This document shows, in pieces, positions 10,976-18,809 of a DNA stretch of 64,000 nucleotides; the first letter of the stretch is position 1; the number at the start of each line of letters is the position of its first letter. This stretch comes from Acidovorax sp. A1169 (GTDB lineage Bacteria > Pseudomonadota > Gammaproteobacteria > Burkholderiales > Burkholderiaceae_C), in the NCBI RefSeq assembly GCF_030704685.1, contig NZ_JAUZDX010000001.1, positions 1 to 64,000 on the forward strand. Reading direction: 5' to 3'. The notes beneath the pieces are model-generated. The model worked only from the letters and a program-made list of their open reading frames with translations, was not told where the DNA came from and searched no databases. Position numbers and translations under genes: made by a program.

Positions 10976-11078
10976 GCCCCCGCGCAAGGGCCGCCCCGCC
11001 GCGCTGGGGGCGTCCCCCTCCCAGATTGCGAAGCAATATGAGAGAGGGGTGAAGGCGCGAAGCGACTCAGGGGGTGCT
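10976..11078. repeat. REP-like intergenic element inside the liv operon
   Basis: The gap between livM and livG holds no gene. Read on the minus strand it begins CACCCCCTGAGTCGCTTCGC, then has C-rich and G-rich blocks that can pair (TCTGGGAGGGGG, and CCCTCTCTC), a GCTTCGC/GCGAAGC-type inner hairpin, and a tail GGGGCGGCCCTTGCGCGGGG. From memory, strings of this form are dispersed between genes in many Comamonadaceae genomes. Only one copy is visible here. Confidence 0.55.
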
Positions 11079-12155
11079 TCATCTCAGCCTATCGGACTTC
11101 TGGAAGGACTTCTGCCGCTTGAACAGGCCCTTGCGGTAGAACGGAAACAGCTGCAACCAGGTGCGCACCTTGAGCCAGCGGCCATACAGGCCCATGGGCT
11201 CGAACAGCACGAAGAGAATCAGCACGGCGCCGTAGACCACGGCCTGCAGGCCGGGCGCCTGGCCGATGCTGGCCGGCAGCCAGTCCTTGCCCAGCGAGAT
11301 CAGCTGCGGCATCGAGATCAGGAAGATCGCGCCCAGGAAGGCCCCATGCACCGAGCCCAGCCCGCCGATCACGATCATCAGCAGCAGGTCGATGGATTGC
11401 AAAATGTTGAACTGGTCGGGCGAGATGAACTGCAGCTTGTGCGCATACAGCGCGCCGCCGATGCCGGCCAGCGCCGCCGAGAGCGAGAACGACAGCGTCT
11501 TGTAGCGCGCCAGGTGGATGCCCATGCTCTGCGCCGAGATCTCCGAATCGCGGATGGCCACGAAGGCCCGGCCCGTGGGCGAGCGCAGCAGGTTCAGAAT
11601 GGCCAGGGTGCTGACCACGGCAATCACCAGACACAGGAAGTAGAAGGATTCGGTGGATTCGAACTTGAAGCCCCAGATCTCGGGTGGCACCAGGTGCTTG
11701 CCCGAGTTGCCGCCCGTGACCGACTCCCAGCGCGCGAACACCTCCTCGACGATGAAGCCGAACGACAAGGTGGCCATGCCCAGGTAGATGCCCTTCACGC
11801 GCAGCGCCGGCAAACCCACCACCACGCCCACGGCGGCCGACAGCCCTGCCGCGCAGGCCAGCGACAGCGCAAACGGCCAGCCCATGCCGGTGAGCACTGC
11901 CTGCGTGTACGCCCCCACGCCGAGAAAGGCCGCATGCCCGAGTGAGAACAGCCCCGTGAAGCCCGCCAGCAGCATCAGCCCCAGCCCGACGATGGCGTAG
12001 ATGAGCACGAAGGTCAGCTGCGCCAGCCAGTACTCGGGTGCCACCCAGGGCGCCACCACCAGGGCCAGGCCCAGCAGCCCGTACCAGAACAGGTGCCCGC
12101 CATGCTTGGCCAGGCGCAGGTCCTGCTCGTAGGAAGTCTTGAAAAGAAAGCGCAT
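11079..12155 (-). CDS. livM: ABC transporter permease LivM
   Basis: The 358-aa inner-membrane protein has about nine to ten hydrophobic segments. It carries the LivM signature GFTGLFSLGHAAFLGVGAY and the cytoplasmic loop VAIRDSEISAQSMGI, where the coupling EAA-like region contacts the ATPases. It pairs with LivH, 4 bp upstream. A C-terminal basic tail (FYRKGLFKRQKSFQKSDRLR) follows the last helix. Confidence 0.92.
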   Translation of the reverse strand: MRFLFKTSYEQDLRLAKHGGHLFWYGLLGLALVVAPWVAPEYWLAQLTFVLIYAIVGLGLMLLAGFTGLFSLGHAAFLGVGAYTQAVLTGMGWPFALSLACAAGLSAAVGVVVGLPALRVKGIYLGMATLSFGFIVEEVFARWESVTGGNSGKHLVPPEIWGFKFESTESFYFLCLVIAVVSTLAILNLLRSPTGRAFVAIRDSEISAQSMGIHLARYKTLSFSLSAALAGIGGALYAHKLQFISPDQFNILQSIDLLLMIVIGGLGSVHGAFLGAIFLISMPQLISLGKDWLPASIGQAPGLQAVVYGAVLILFVLFEPMGLYGRWLKVRTWLQLFPFYRKGLFKRQKSFQKSDRLR

Positions 12156-12159
12156 GGGG

Positions 12160-13035
12160 TCAGACTTTCTTTCTCAGCTTTTCGCCAAACAGTCCGTTGG
12201 GCCGCACCATCAGCATGACCAGCACCACGATGTAGGCGGCGGTGTCCTTGAAGCCGTCGGGCAGGTAAAAGCCCGAGAACGATTCGACGATGCCGATCAC
12301 CAGGCCGCCGACGATGGCACCGGGCAGGCTGCCGAAACCGCCCACCACGGCGGCCGGGAAGGCCTTGAGCCCGATCAGCCCCATGTTGGCGTGCACGAAG
12401 GTGATGGGCGCCAGCAGCAGCCCGGCCACGGCCGCGACAGCGGCCGCCAGGCCCCAGGCCAGGCCGTTGAGGCGCTGCACGGGGATGCCCATGTAGTAGG
12501 CCGCGAGCTGGTTCTGCGACGAGGCCTGCATGGCGATGCCGAGCTTGCTGTAGCGGAACAGCGCGAACAGCAGCACGCACAGCACGCCGGTGGCGCCGAT
12601 CACGGCCAGTTGCTCGGCGTTGACCACCAGGGTGCCCAGGCGGAACGACAGGTCCTTGTAGGGCACGGGCAGGGTGTGCGTCTCGGTGCCGATGGTGGGG
12701 ATCATCGTCACCAGGCCACGCAGCACATAGCCGATGCCGATGGTCAGCATGACGATGGAGAACGCGGGCTGGCCCAGGATGGGGCGGATGACGGCACGTT
12801 CGAGCACCGTGCCGAACAACCCCATGGCCGCAATGCTCGCGAGCACCGCCACCCAGAAGGGAAAGCCGAGCACCGTCATCAATGCCAGGCCGCAGAAGGC
12901 GCCCAGCATCATGAGTTCGCCCTGGGCGAAGCTCACGGTTTCGGTGGCCTTGTAGATGAGCACGAAGCCGAGCGCGATCAGGCCGTAGATGCACCCCTGG
13001 GCGACCCCGCTGATCAACAGTTGCACGAATTGCAC
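12160..13035 (-). CDS. livH: ABC transporter permease LivH
   Basis: The 291-aa polytopic membrane protein has the LivH motifs GCIYGLIALGFVLIYKATETVSFAQGELMMLGAF near the start and GLKAFPAAVVGGFGSLPGAIVGG near the end. It is the first gene of the livHMGF-ligase-receptor operon. The start codon is GTG at 13035, with GGAGAG seven bases upstream. The palindrome at 13053-13080 ends just before the ribosome site. Confidence 0.93.
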   Translation of the reverse strand: MQFVQLLISGVAQGCIYGLIALGFVLIYKATETVSFAQGELMMLGAFCGLALMTVLGFPFWVAVLASIAAMGLFGTVLERAVIRPILGQPAFSIVMLTIGIGYVLRGLVTMIPTIGTETHTLPVPYKDLSFRLGTLVVNAEQLAVIGATGVLCVLLFALFRYSKLGIAMQASSQNQLAAYYMGIPVQRLNGLAWGLAAAVAAVAGLLLAPITFVHANMGLIGLKAFPAAVVGGFGSLPGAIVGGLVIGIVESFSGFYLPDGFKDTAAYIVVLVMLMVRPNGLFGEKLRKKV

Positions 13036-13052
13036 ACTGGCTCTCCAGAATA

Positions 13053-13080
13053 TTTATACAAAGCAATTGCTTTGCATAAA
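13053..13080. promoter_or_regulatory. 28-bp palindromic operator between livH and the enoyl-CoA hydratase gene
   Basis: The dyad reads TTTATACAAAGCAATT on one side and the near-exact complement (GCTTTGCATAAA) on the other, with one mismatch per arm. It lies 18 bp upstream of livH and in the region shared with the divergent hydratase gene at 13210. The total length and half-site match the palindrome at 3504-3531. The form suits a TetR- or GntR-type dimer. Confidence 0.65.
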
Positions 13081-13209
13081 TAATGGTGCCTGTGCACGGC
13101 CCTTACCGCACTCGGGGCTAACCCTGATGGGGGGATCAAGGCGCATGTTGTCCCTTTGCAGGCGTGCGCGCAATAAGGGTTGCGTCCTATGCGGCGCCAG
13201 GAGAAACCG

Positions 13210-14007
13210 ATGGCCATAGAGGTAGAGAAGCAAGGCCGTGTCACGCTGGTGACATTGCGCCGACCCGGCGTGCGCAACGCGGTGGACGCCGCCACCGCCC
13301 AGGCGCTGCATGCGGCCTTTCTGGATTTCGAACGCGACGATGGCGCCGACGTGGCCGTGTTCCATGGTGCCGGCGGGCATTTCTGCGCCGGCTGGGACCT
13401 GCAGGCAGGTGCCCGGCTGCAGGCCGAAGGCACCTCGCCCGACGCCCTGGCCGAGGGGCTCGACTACGCGGCCGGTACGCACAATCCACCGGGGCCCATG
13501 GGCCCGAGCCGGCTGCAACTGTCCAAGCCCGTGGTGGCGGCCATCAGCGGCGCTGCCGTGGCCGGCGGCATGGAGCTGGCCCTGTGGTGCGACCTGCGCG
13601 TGATGGAGGAGGACGCCTACTTCGGCGTGTACTGCCGCCGCTTCGGCGTGCCGCTGATCGACGGCGGCACCGTGCGCCTGCCGCGCCTCATCGGCCTGTC
13701 GCAGGCGCTTGATCTGATCCTCACGGGCCGCAAGGTGGAGGCGCCGGAGGCGCTGCGCATGGGCCTGTGCAACCGGGTGGTGCCGCCGGGCCAGGCGTTG
13801 GCGGCTGCCTTGCAACTGGCGCGCGAGATCGCCGCCTTTCCGCAGGCCACGCTGCGGGCCGACCGTGCCAGTGCGCTGGCGCAGGAGGGCCTGCCCTTGC
13901 CCGAAGCGCTGCTGCAGGAGTGGCAGGGCGGCCGTGCCTGCCTGGCCGATGCGCTGCGGGGCGCGGCCCGTTTCAGCGCAGGCCAGGGACGCCATGGCGC
14001 GTTTTGA
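13210..14007 (+). CDS. Enoyl-CoA hydratase/isomerase (crotonase family)
   Basis: The 265-aa crotonase has the oxyanion motif HGAGGHFCAGWDL around residue 60 and the second signature AAISGAAVAGGMELALWCDLRVM near residue 115. The usual catalytic Glu pair is not both obvious: ELALWCDLRV is present, and the second site reads RRFGVPLIDGGTVRLPRL. The precise reaction is therefore open. The ATG at 13210 is chosen for its upstream AGGAGAAACC. It is divergent from the liv operon and may share the operator at 13053-13080. Confidence 0.88.
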   Translation: MAIEVEKQGRVTLVTLRRPGVRNAVDAATAQALHAAFLDFERDDGADVAVFHGAGGHFCAGWDLQAGARLQAEGTSPDALAEGLDYAAGTHNPPGPMGPSRLQLSKPVVAAISGAAVAGGMELALWCDLRVMEEDAYFGVYCRRFGVPLIDGGTVRLPRLIGLSQALDLILTGRKVEAPEALRMGLCNRVVPPGQALAAALQLAREIAAFPQATLRADRASALAQEGLPLPEALLQEWQGGRACLADALRGAARFSAGQGRHGAF

Positions 14008-14063
14008 GTCAGAATGGCTGCTGTTGCTATCATTTAAAGAGCGCGTGAGCGCAAGCGCATGGG

Positions 14064-14088
14064 CTGCCAGCGCCGAGGGCGCTGGCAG
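14064..14088. other. Perfect 11-bp hairpin in the 5' leader of the thioesterase gene
   Basis: The arms CTGCCAGCGCC and GGCGCTGGCAG flank a GAG loop and end 23 bp before the start codon at 14112. No T-run follows, so it is not a classic terminator. It may mark the end of the hydratase message or a leader structure. The stretch just before it (GTTGCTATCATTTAAAGAGC) resembles a fragment of a dispersed Comamonadaceae repeat. Confidence 0.5.
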
Positions 14089-14111
14089 ACCGTACAGGAA
14101 CAACCCACACC

Positions 14112-14597
14112 ATGAGCAAGACCCCCACCGCACTGCCGCAGGAGTTCGAGCCCGAATTCGTGGCCGGCCTGAAATCCATCTTCGAGGAAAAGATCGTCTT
14201 CAACCAGGTGCTGGGCCTGAAGATCACCGGCCTGCACCCCGACCGGGTGGAGGGGCGCATCGAGATGAAACCCGAGCTGGTGGGCCACTATGCCTACAAC
14301 CGCGTGCATGGCGGCGTGATCAGCGCCGGGCTCGATGCCATGGGCGGCCTGGCCGTGATGGCGGCCATCGGTGCGCGCCACATGGATGAGGCGCCCGACC
14401 AGCGCCTGCACCGCTTTGCCAAGCTCGGTACCATCGACCTGCGCATCGACTACCTGCGCCCGGGCATTGGTAGCCATTTCACGCTGCATGCCGAGGTGCT
14501 GCGGCTGGGCTCGCGGGTGGCGACCACGCGCATGGAGTTCAAGGGGCCGAACGGGGAGATCATGTCGGCAGGAGCTGCCGCCTACATCGTCTCCTGA
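14112..14597 (+). CDS. Hotdog-fold thioesterase (PaaI/YigI-like)
   Basis: The 161-aa protein contains the hotdog thioesterase core: YAYNRVHGGVISAGLDAMGGLAVMAAI (central helix with HGG and Asp), then the strand GTIDLRIDYLRPGIGSHFTLHAEVLRLG and GEIMSAGAAAYIVS at the end. Relatives hydrolyse acyl-CoA thioesters. It follows the hydratase gene and may clear stalled acyl-CoAs from the pathway, but the substrate is not visible. Confidence 0.87.
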   Translation: MSKTPTALPQEFEPEFVAGLKSIFEEKIVFNQVLGLKITGLHPDRVEGRIEMKPELVGHYAYNRVHGGVISAGLDAMGGLAVMAAIGARHMDEAPDQRLHRFAKLGTIDLRIDYLRPGIGSHFTLHAEVLRLGSRVATTRMEFKGPNGEIMSAGAAAYIVS

Positions 14598-14705
14598 ACA
14601 TCTGTCGGCCAAGGATGTAACAGACGCATGTGTGATCCCGCAAGCCTTGCAAGTGCATGCTACGGGTGAACCGTTTGGTTACCGTTCTTGCGTAAAGCGC
14701 GCATC

Positions 14706-14731
14706 CATCGCGTAGGCCCCCTCCTACGATG
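14706..14731. other. Hairpin in the bactofilin leader
   Basis: GTAGG and CCTAC pair around a CCCCCT loop. The flanking CATC and GATG extend the stem past a two-base bulge. It lies 24 bp upstream of the bactofilin start. No function is evident. Confidence 0.35.
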
Positions 14732-14754
14732 AAGCCTCTTTTCAAGGAGTACCG

Positions 14755-15345
14755 ATGGCCGTGCAAAACCCCTTCTTTGGCAAGCGTGAACCCGAGTCGT
14801 TTCAGCCCCGCCACAGTCCTTCCAATTCCACCGGCCTGAACAGTTCGGTGGCCAACTCCTCTGCAGCTGCCACCAGCGCTGCGGCGGCATCGGCCCCCGC
14901 CAGCCCGGCCCTGGCCAAGCCCTCCCCGGCCTCGGATTCCACCGGCAGCAAGCTCACGGTGGGCCCCAACATCAAGCTCAAGGGCGTGGAGATCACCGAT
15001 TGCGACACCCTCGTGGTCGAGGGCACGGTGGAGGCCACCATGGATTCGCGCGTGATCCAGATCTCCGAGCACGGGGCTTTCCGCGGCTCGGCCGAGATCG
15101 ACATCGCCGAAATCCATGGCGAGTTCAACGGCACGCTCACCGTGCGCCAGAAACTCGTGATCTACAGCACCGGCAAGGTCAACGGCAAGATCCGCTATGG
15201 CAAGCTGGTGGTGGAAGAGGGTGGTCAGCTGGCGGGCGAGATCGAGTCGGGCATCGGCTCGGGCAGCTCATCGTCCGCATTGCGCAGCGCGCCGGTGCAG
15301 CAGCCTGTTCGGGCCGAGCCCACGGCGATGGCCGTGGCCGCCTGA
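14755..15345 (+). CDS. Bactofilin (polymer-forming cytoskeletal protein)
   Basis: The 196-aa protein has a disordered Ala/Ser/Pro-rich N-terminus (to about residue 60), a bactofilin domain (LTVGPNIKLKGVEITDCDTLVVEGTVEATMDSR...GEFNGTLTVRQKLVIYSTGKVNGKIRYGKLVVEEGGQLAGEIE) and a disordered tail. The periodic short beta-strands with Gly turns are the right-handed beta-helix of the family. Bactofilins form nucleotide-free filaments that place cell-wall or stalk machinery. No peptidoglycan enzyme is adjacent. Strong ribosome site AAGGAG. Confidence 0.93.
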   Translation: MAVQNPFFGKREPESFQPRHSPSNSTGLNSSVANSSAAATSAAAASAPASPALAKPSPASDSTGSKLTVGPNIKLKGVEITDCDTLVVEGTVEATMDSRVIQISEHGAFRGSAEIDIAEIHGEFNGTLTVRQKLVIYSTGKVNGKIRYGKLVVEEGGQLAGEIESGIGSGSSSSALRSAPVQQPVRAEPTAMAVAA

Positions 15346-15360
15346 ACGCTTGCACGCCCT

Positions 15361-15389
15361 GACCGGGGCCGCGCAGGTCCCGGTTTCCT
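15361..15389 (+). terminator. Probable terminator after bactofilin
   Basis: ACCGGG and CCCGGT pair, with further GCC/GGT pairs inside around GCGCA. A TTTCCTTC tract follows. It lies in the short gap between the convergent bactofilin and thioesterase genes. Confidence 0.5.
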
Positions 15390-15833
15390 TCAGTCCGCCG
15401 ATCCGGCCTGATCGCCCTCTTTTTTGGGGCGCGGCACTGGGCGCGGGCGGCCTTCGTCGTCGATGGCCACATAGGTCAGGCGCGCTTCCGTCACCTTGAC
15501 GTAGCGCCCCTGGTCGGAAAAGCGTTCGGCATACACCTCCACTTGCACGGTGACCGAGGTGTTGCCCACGCGCGTGATCGACGAGAAGAACGACAGGATG
15601 TCACCCACGCGCACGGGTTGCTTGAAGATGAATTCGTTGACCGCCACGGTCGCCATGCGGCCCTGCATGTAGCGCGCCGGCAGCACCGAGCCGGCCAGAT
15701 CAACCTGCGCCATCACCCAGCCACCAAAGATGTCGCCATTGCCGTTGGTGTCCGCCGGCATGGGGATCACCTTGAGCACCAGCTCCTTGTCTGTGGGCAA
15801 TAGGGCGGCGGGTGGGCTGAAAGTCGCGGACAT
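15390..15833 (-). CDS. Acyl-CoA thioesterase, YciA-like hotdog protein
   Basis: The 147-aa protein begins KELVLKVIPMPADTNGNGDIFGGWVMAQVDLAG, the hallmark of the YciA/BACH acyl-CoA hydrolases (catalytic Asp in NGDIFGG). VAVNEFIFKQPVRVGDIL follows. The tail is charged (VPRPKKEGDQAGSAD). The start at 15833 gives the usual length. The longer frame runs into unrelated upstream sequence. It is divergent from the ABC exporter gene. Confidence 0.9.
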   Translation of the reverse strand: MSATFSPPAALLPTDKELVLKVIPMPADTNGNGDIFGGWVMAQVDLAGSVLPARYMQGRMATVAVNEFIFKQPVRVGDILSFFSSITRVGNTSVTVQVEVYAERFSDQGRYVKVTEARLTYVAIDDEGRPRPVPRPKKEGDQAGSAD

Positions 15834-15960
15834 GGGCACAATCTCGGTTGGGGCTGGCACGGATGCTGGAGGACACCATGGGTGGTTTCCAGGGCCAACC
15901 CAAAGAAAACCCTCCGGGCGCCAGCCGGGTCGGTAAGAACAACAACCGGAATTGTCCCCC

Positions 15961-17802
15961 ATGCGCCCTGTCGGCGAACCCACCCCCCTCCAAACACCGG
16001 CTTCCGCAGCCACCGCCCCCTCTGACTGGGCCACCATCGGCCGCCTGCTGCCCTATCTGTGGCAGTACAAATGGCGCGTGGTCGCGGCCATCGTCTTCAT
16101 GGTGGGTGCCAAGGTGGCCAACGTGGGCGTGCCCGTGCTGCTCAAGACTCTGGTCGACACCATGGACCTGAAGCTGGGCGACCCGGCCACGTTGCTGGTG
16201 GTGCCGGTGGGCCTGCTGCTGGCCTACGGGGCGCTGCGACTGTCCACCTCGATCTTCAGCGAGTTGCGCGAACTGGTGTTTGCCAAGGCCACGCAGGGCG
16301 CTGCGCGCTCCATCGCGCTGCAGACCTTCGAGCACCTGCACGCTTTGAGCCTGCGCTTTCACCTGGAGCGGCAGACCGGCGGCATGACGCGCGACATCGA
16401 GCGCGGCGTGCGCGGCATCGAGTCGCTGATCTCCTTCACCCTGTTCAACGTGGTGGCCACGCTGGTCGAGGTGGCCCTGGTGCTCACGGTGCTGGCTGTC
16501 AAATTCGACGCCTGGTTCGCCTGGATCACGCTGGCGGCGCTGGCGTTCTACATCACCTTCACGGTGCTGGTCACCGAATGGCGTACCCAGTTTCGCCGCG
16601 AGGCCAATGAGTTCGACTCGGCCGCGCACACCAAGGCGGTCGATTCGCTGCTGAACTACGAGACCGTCAAGTATTTCAACAACGAAGCCTTCGAGGCCCG
16701 GCGCTACGACGAAAGCCTGGAGCGGCTGCGCCATGCGCGCCTGAAGAGCCAGACCACGCTGTCCATGCTCAACGCGGGCCAGCAGCTCATCATCGCCATC
16801 GGCCTGGTGGCCATGCTGTGGCGCGCCACGCAGGGCGTGGTCGACGGCCGCATGACGCTGGGTGACCTGGTCATGGTCAACGCCTTCATGATCCAGCTGT
16901 ACATTCCGCTGAACTTCCTGGGTGTGATCTACCGCGAGATCAAGCAGAGCCTGACCGACCTGGACAAGATGTTCGTGCTGATGGACAAGGAGCGTGAGGT
17001 GGCCGATGCCCCCGGGGCGCAGCCACTTGCGGGCCTGGGCCAGGCCACGGTGCGTTTCGAGGACGTGCATTTCGCCTACGACACGCGCAAGGGGGAGGGC
17101 GTTGCCCGTGGCCGGCCCATTTTGCAGGGCGTGAGCTTCGAGATCCCCGCCGGCAAGACGGTGGCCGTGGTCGGGCCCTCGGGCTCGGGCAAGTCCACGT
17201 TGGCGCGGCTGCTCTACCGGTTCTACGACATCCAGCAGGGGCGCATCACCATCGCCGGGCAGGAGATCCGCTCGGTCACCCAGGCCAGCGTGCGCCAGGC
17301 CATCGGCATCGTGCCGCAGGACACGGTGCTGTTCAACGACACCATCGCCTACAACATCGCCTACGGCCGCCCGGGCGCCAGCCAGGCCGAGGTGGAGGGC
17401 GCAGCGCGTTCAGCGCGCATCCACGACTTCATCGCCGGCACGCCAGCCGGCTATGGGGCCATGGTGGGCGAGCGCGGGCTCAAGCTCTCGGGCGGTGAAA
17501 AGCAGCGCGTGGCGATCGCCCGCACCCTGCTCAAGAACCCGCCGATCCTGATTTTCGACGAGGCCACCTCGGCGCTCGACTCGGCCAACGAGCGCGCGAT
17601 CCAGTCCGAGCTGCAGAGCGCGGCCCAGAACAAGACCACGCTGCTGATCGCGCACCGCCTGTCCACCGTGGTCGATGCGCACGAGATCCTGGTCATGGAC
17701 GCCGGCCGCATCATCGAGCGCGGCACCCATGCCGAGTTGCTGGCCCAGCGTGGGCGCTACGCCAGCATGTGGGCGCTGCAGCAAAGCGATGGAGCGGCAT
17801 GA
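15961..17802 (+). CDS. Atm1-type ABC exporter (fused membrane and ATPase domains)
   Basis: The 613-aa half-transporter has six membrane helices (residues ~40-310) followed by an ATPase with Walker [18 protein letters not shown], the signature LKLSGGEKQRVAIARTL, Walker B ILIFDEATSALD and an H-loop LLIAHRLSTV. The segment VDSLLNYETVKYFNNEAFE is diagnostic of the Atm1/HMT1 branch, which exports glutathione-linked or metal/sulfur compounds. I prefer the ATG at 15961 over an in-frame TTG at 15952. The N-terminal ~25 residues are Pro/Ala-rich and cytoplasmic. Confidence 0.92.
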   Translation: MRPVGEPTPLQTPASAATAPSDWATIGRLLPYLWQYKWRVVAAIVFMVGAKVANVGVPVLLKTLVDTMDLKLGDPATLLVVPVGLLLAYGALRLSTSIFSELRELVFAKATQGAARSIALQTFEHLHALSLRFHLERQTGGMTRDIERGVRGIESLISFTLFNVVATLVEVALVLTVLAVKFDAWFAWITLAALAFYITFTVLVTEWRTQFRREANEFDSAAHTKAVDSLLNYETVKYFNNEAFEARRYDESLERLRHARLKSQTTLSMLNAGQQLIIAIGLVAMLWRATQGVVDGRMTLGDLVMVNAFMIQLYIPLNFLGVIYREIKQSLTDLDKMFVLMDKEREVADAPGAQPLAGLGQATVRFEDVHFAYDTRKGEGVARGRPILQGVSFEIPAGKTVAVVGPSGSGKSTLARLLYRFYDIQQGRITIAGQEIRSVTQASVRQAIGIVPQDTVLFNDTIAYNIAYGRPGASQAEVEGAARSARIHDFIAGTPAGYGAMVGERGLKLSGGEKQRVAIARTLLKNPPILIFDEATSALDSANERAIQSELQSAAQNKTTLLIAHRLSTVVDAHEILVMDAGRIIERGTHAELLAQRGRYASMWALQQSDGAA

Positions 17803-17855
17803 AGCTTGCCTCCATCCATCGGAACCGCCTTTGATTTCCCTTTGATTCCACTGCC

Positions 17856-18788
17856 ATGAAACCTGTCCTGCTTGCCCTGTCGTTCCTCTCGGAAGAACAC
17901 TGCGCCCAGTTGTCGGAAACCTTCGAACTGGTCTATGTGCCGGATGCATCCCAGCACCAGGCCGCCATCGCAGAGCATGGCAGCCGCGTGCGGGTGGTGC
18001 TCACCATAGGCTCCATCGGCATCACGCCCGCGCAGATCGATGCGCTGCCGGCTCTCACGCTGATCTGCGCCCTGGGTGCGGGCTACGAGAACATCGCCGT
18101 GGCGCATGCCAAGGCGCGCGGCATCGTGGTGGCCAATGGCGCCGGCACCAACGACGACTGCGTGGCCGACCATGCCTTCGGCCTGCTGATCGCGGCCGTG
18201 CGCGGCATTCCCAAGCTGGACGTCGCCACTCGCCAGGGCGTGTGGCGCACGGCACTGCCGCTGCCACCGAATGTTTCGCACAAGCGCATCGGCATCATCG
18301 GCCTGGGCACCATCGGCAAGAAGATTGCCCAGCGCGCGCTGGGCTTCGATCTGCAGGTGGGCTACCACAACCGCAGCGAGCGCACGGACGTGCCTTACCG
18401 CTATTTCGGCGACGTGAAATCGCTGGCCGAGTGGGCCGATTTTCTGGTCGTGGCCACGCCCGGCGGGCCAGGCACGCAGCACCTGGTCAATGCCCCGGTG
18501 CTTGATGCCCTGGGGCCGCGCGGCTACGTGGTCAATATCGCGCGCGGCAGCGTGATCGACACCGCAGCGCTGGCCCAGGCGTTGCGCGAAGGTCGCGTGG
18601 CGGGGGCAGGCCTGGATGTCTACGAGAGCGAGCCCGCGCCACCGGCCGAATTGCTGGACCTGGACACCGTGGTGCTCACCCCGCATGTGGGCGGCTGGTC
18701 GCCTGAGGCGGTGCAGGCCTCGGTCGACCGTTTCGTGGAGAACGCACGCCGCCACCTGGCGGGCGAGGCGCCGGTTTCGCCTGTCTGA
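17856..18788 (+). CDS. D-2-hydroxyacid dehydrogenase (NAD(P)-dependent)
   Basis: The 310-aa enzyme has the D-isomer-specific dehydrogenase fold: a substrate-domain N-terminus, GAGYENIAVAHAKARGI, and the nucleotide motif IGIIGLGTIGKKIAQRAL. The catalytic Arg lies in VVNIARGSVID, the Glu in LDVYESEP and the His in VVLTPHVGG. Substrates of close families include glyoxylate, hydroxypyruvate and 2-ketogluconate; the sequence alone does not choose. It lies 53 bp after the exporter gene and may be co-transcribed. Confidence 0.9.
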   Translation: MKPVLLALSFLSEEHCAQLSETFELVYVPDASQHQAAIAEHGSRVRVVLTIGSIGITPAQIDALPALTLICALGAGYENIAVAHAKARGIVVANGAGTNDDCVADHAFGLLIAAVRGIPKLDVATRQGVWRTALPLPPNVSHKRIGIIGLGTIGKKIAQRALGFDLQVGYHNRSERTDVPYRYFGDVKSLAEWADFLVVATPGGPGTQHLVNAPVLDALGPRGYVVNIARGSVIDTAALAQALREGRVAGAGLDVYESEPAPPAELLDLDTVVLTPHVGGWSPEAVQASVDRFVENARRHLAGEAPVSPV

Positions 18789-18809
18789 ACGCGCGCTGTA
18801 GCAGGGGGC

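Noticed and set aside
13210..14007. Frameshift or truncation of the hydratase
   Set aside because: The frame is intact and of normal length. Only the second catalytic residue is uncertain.
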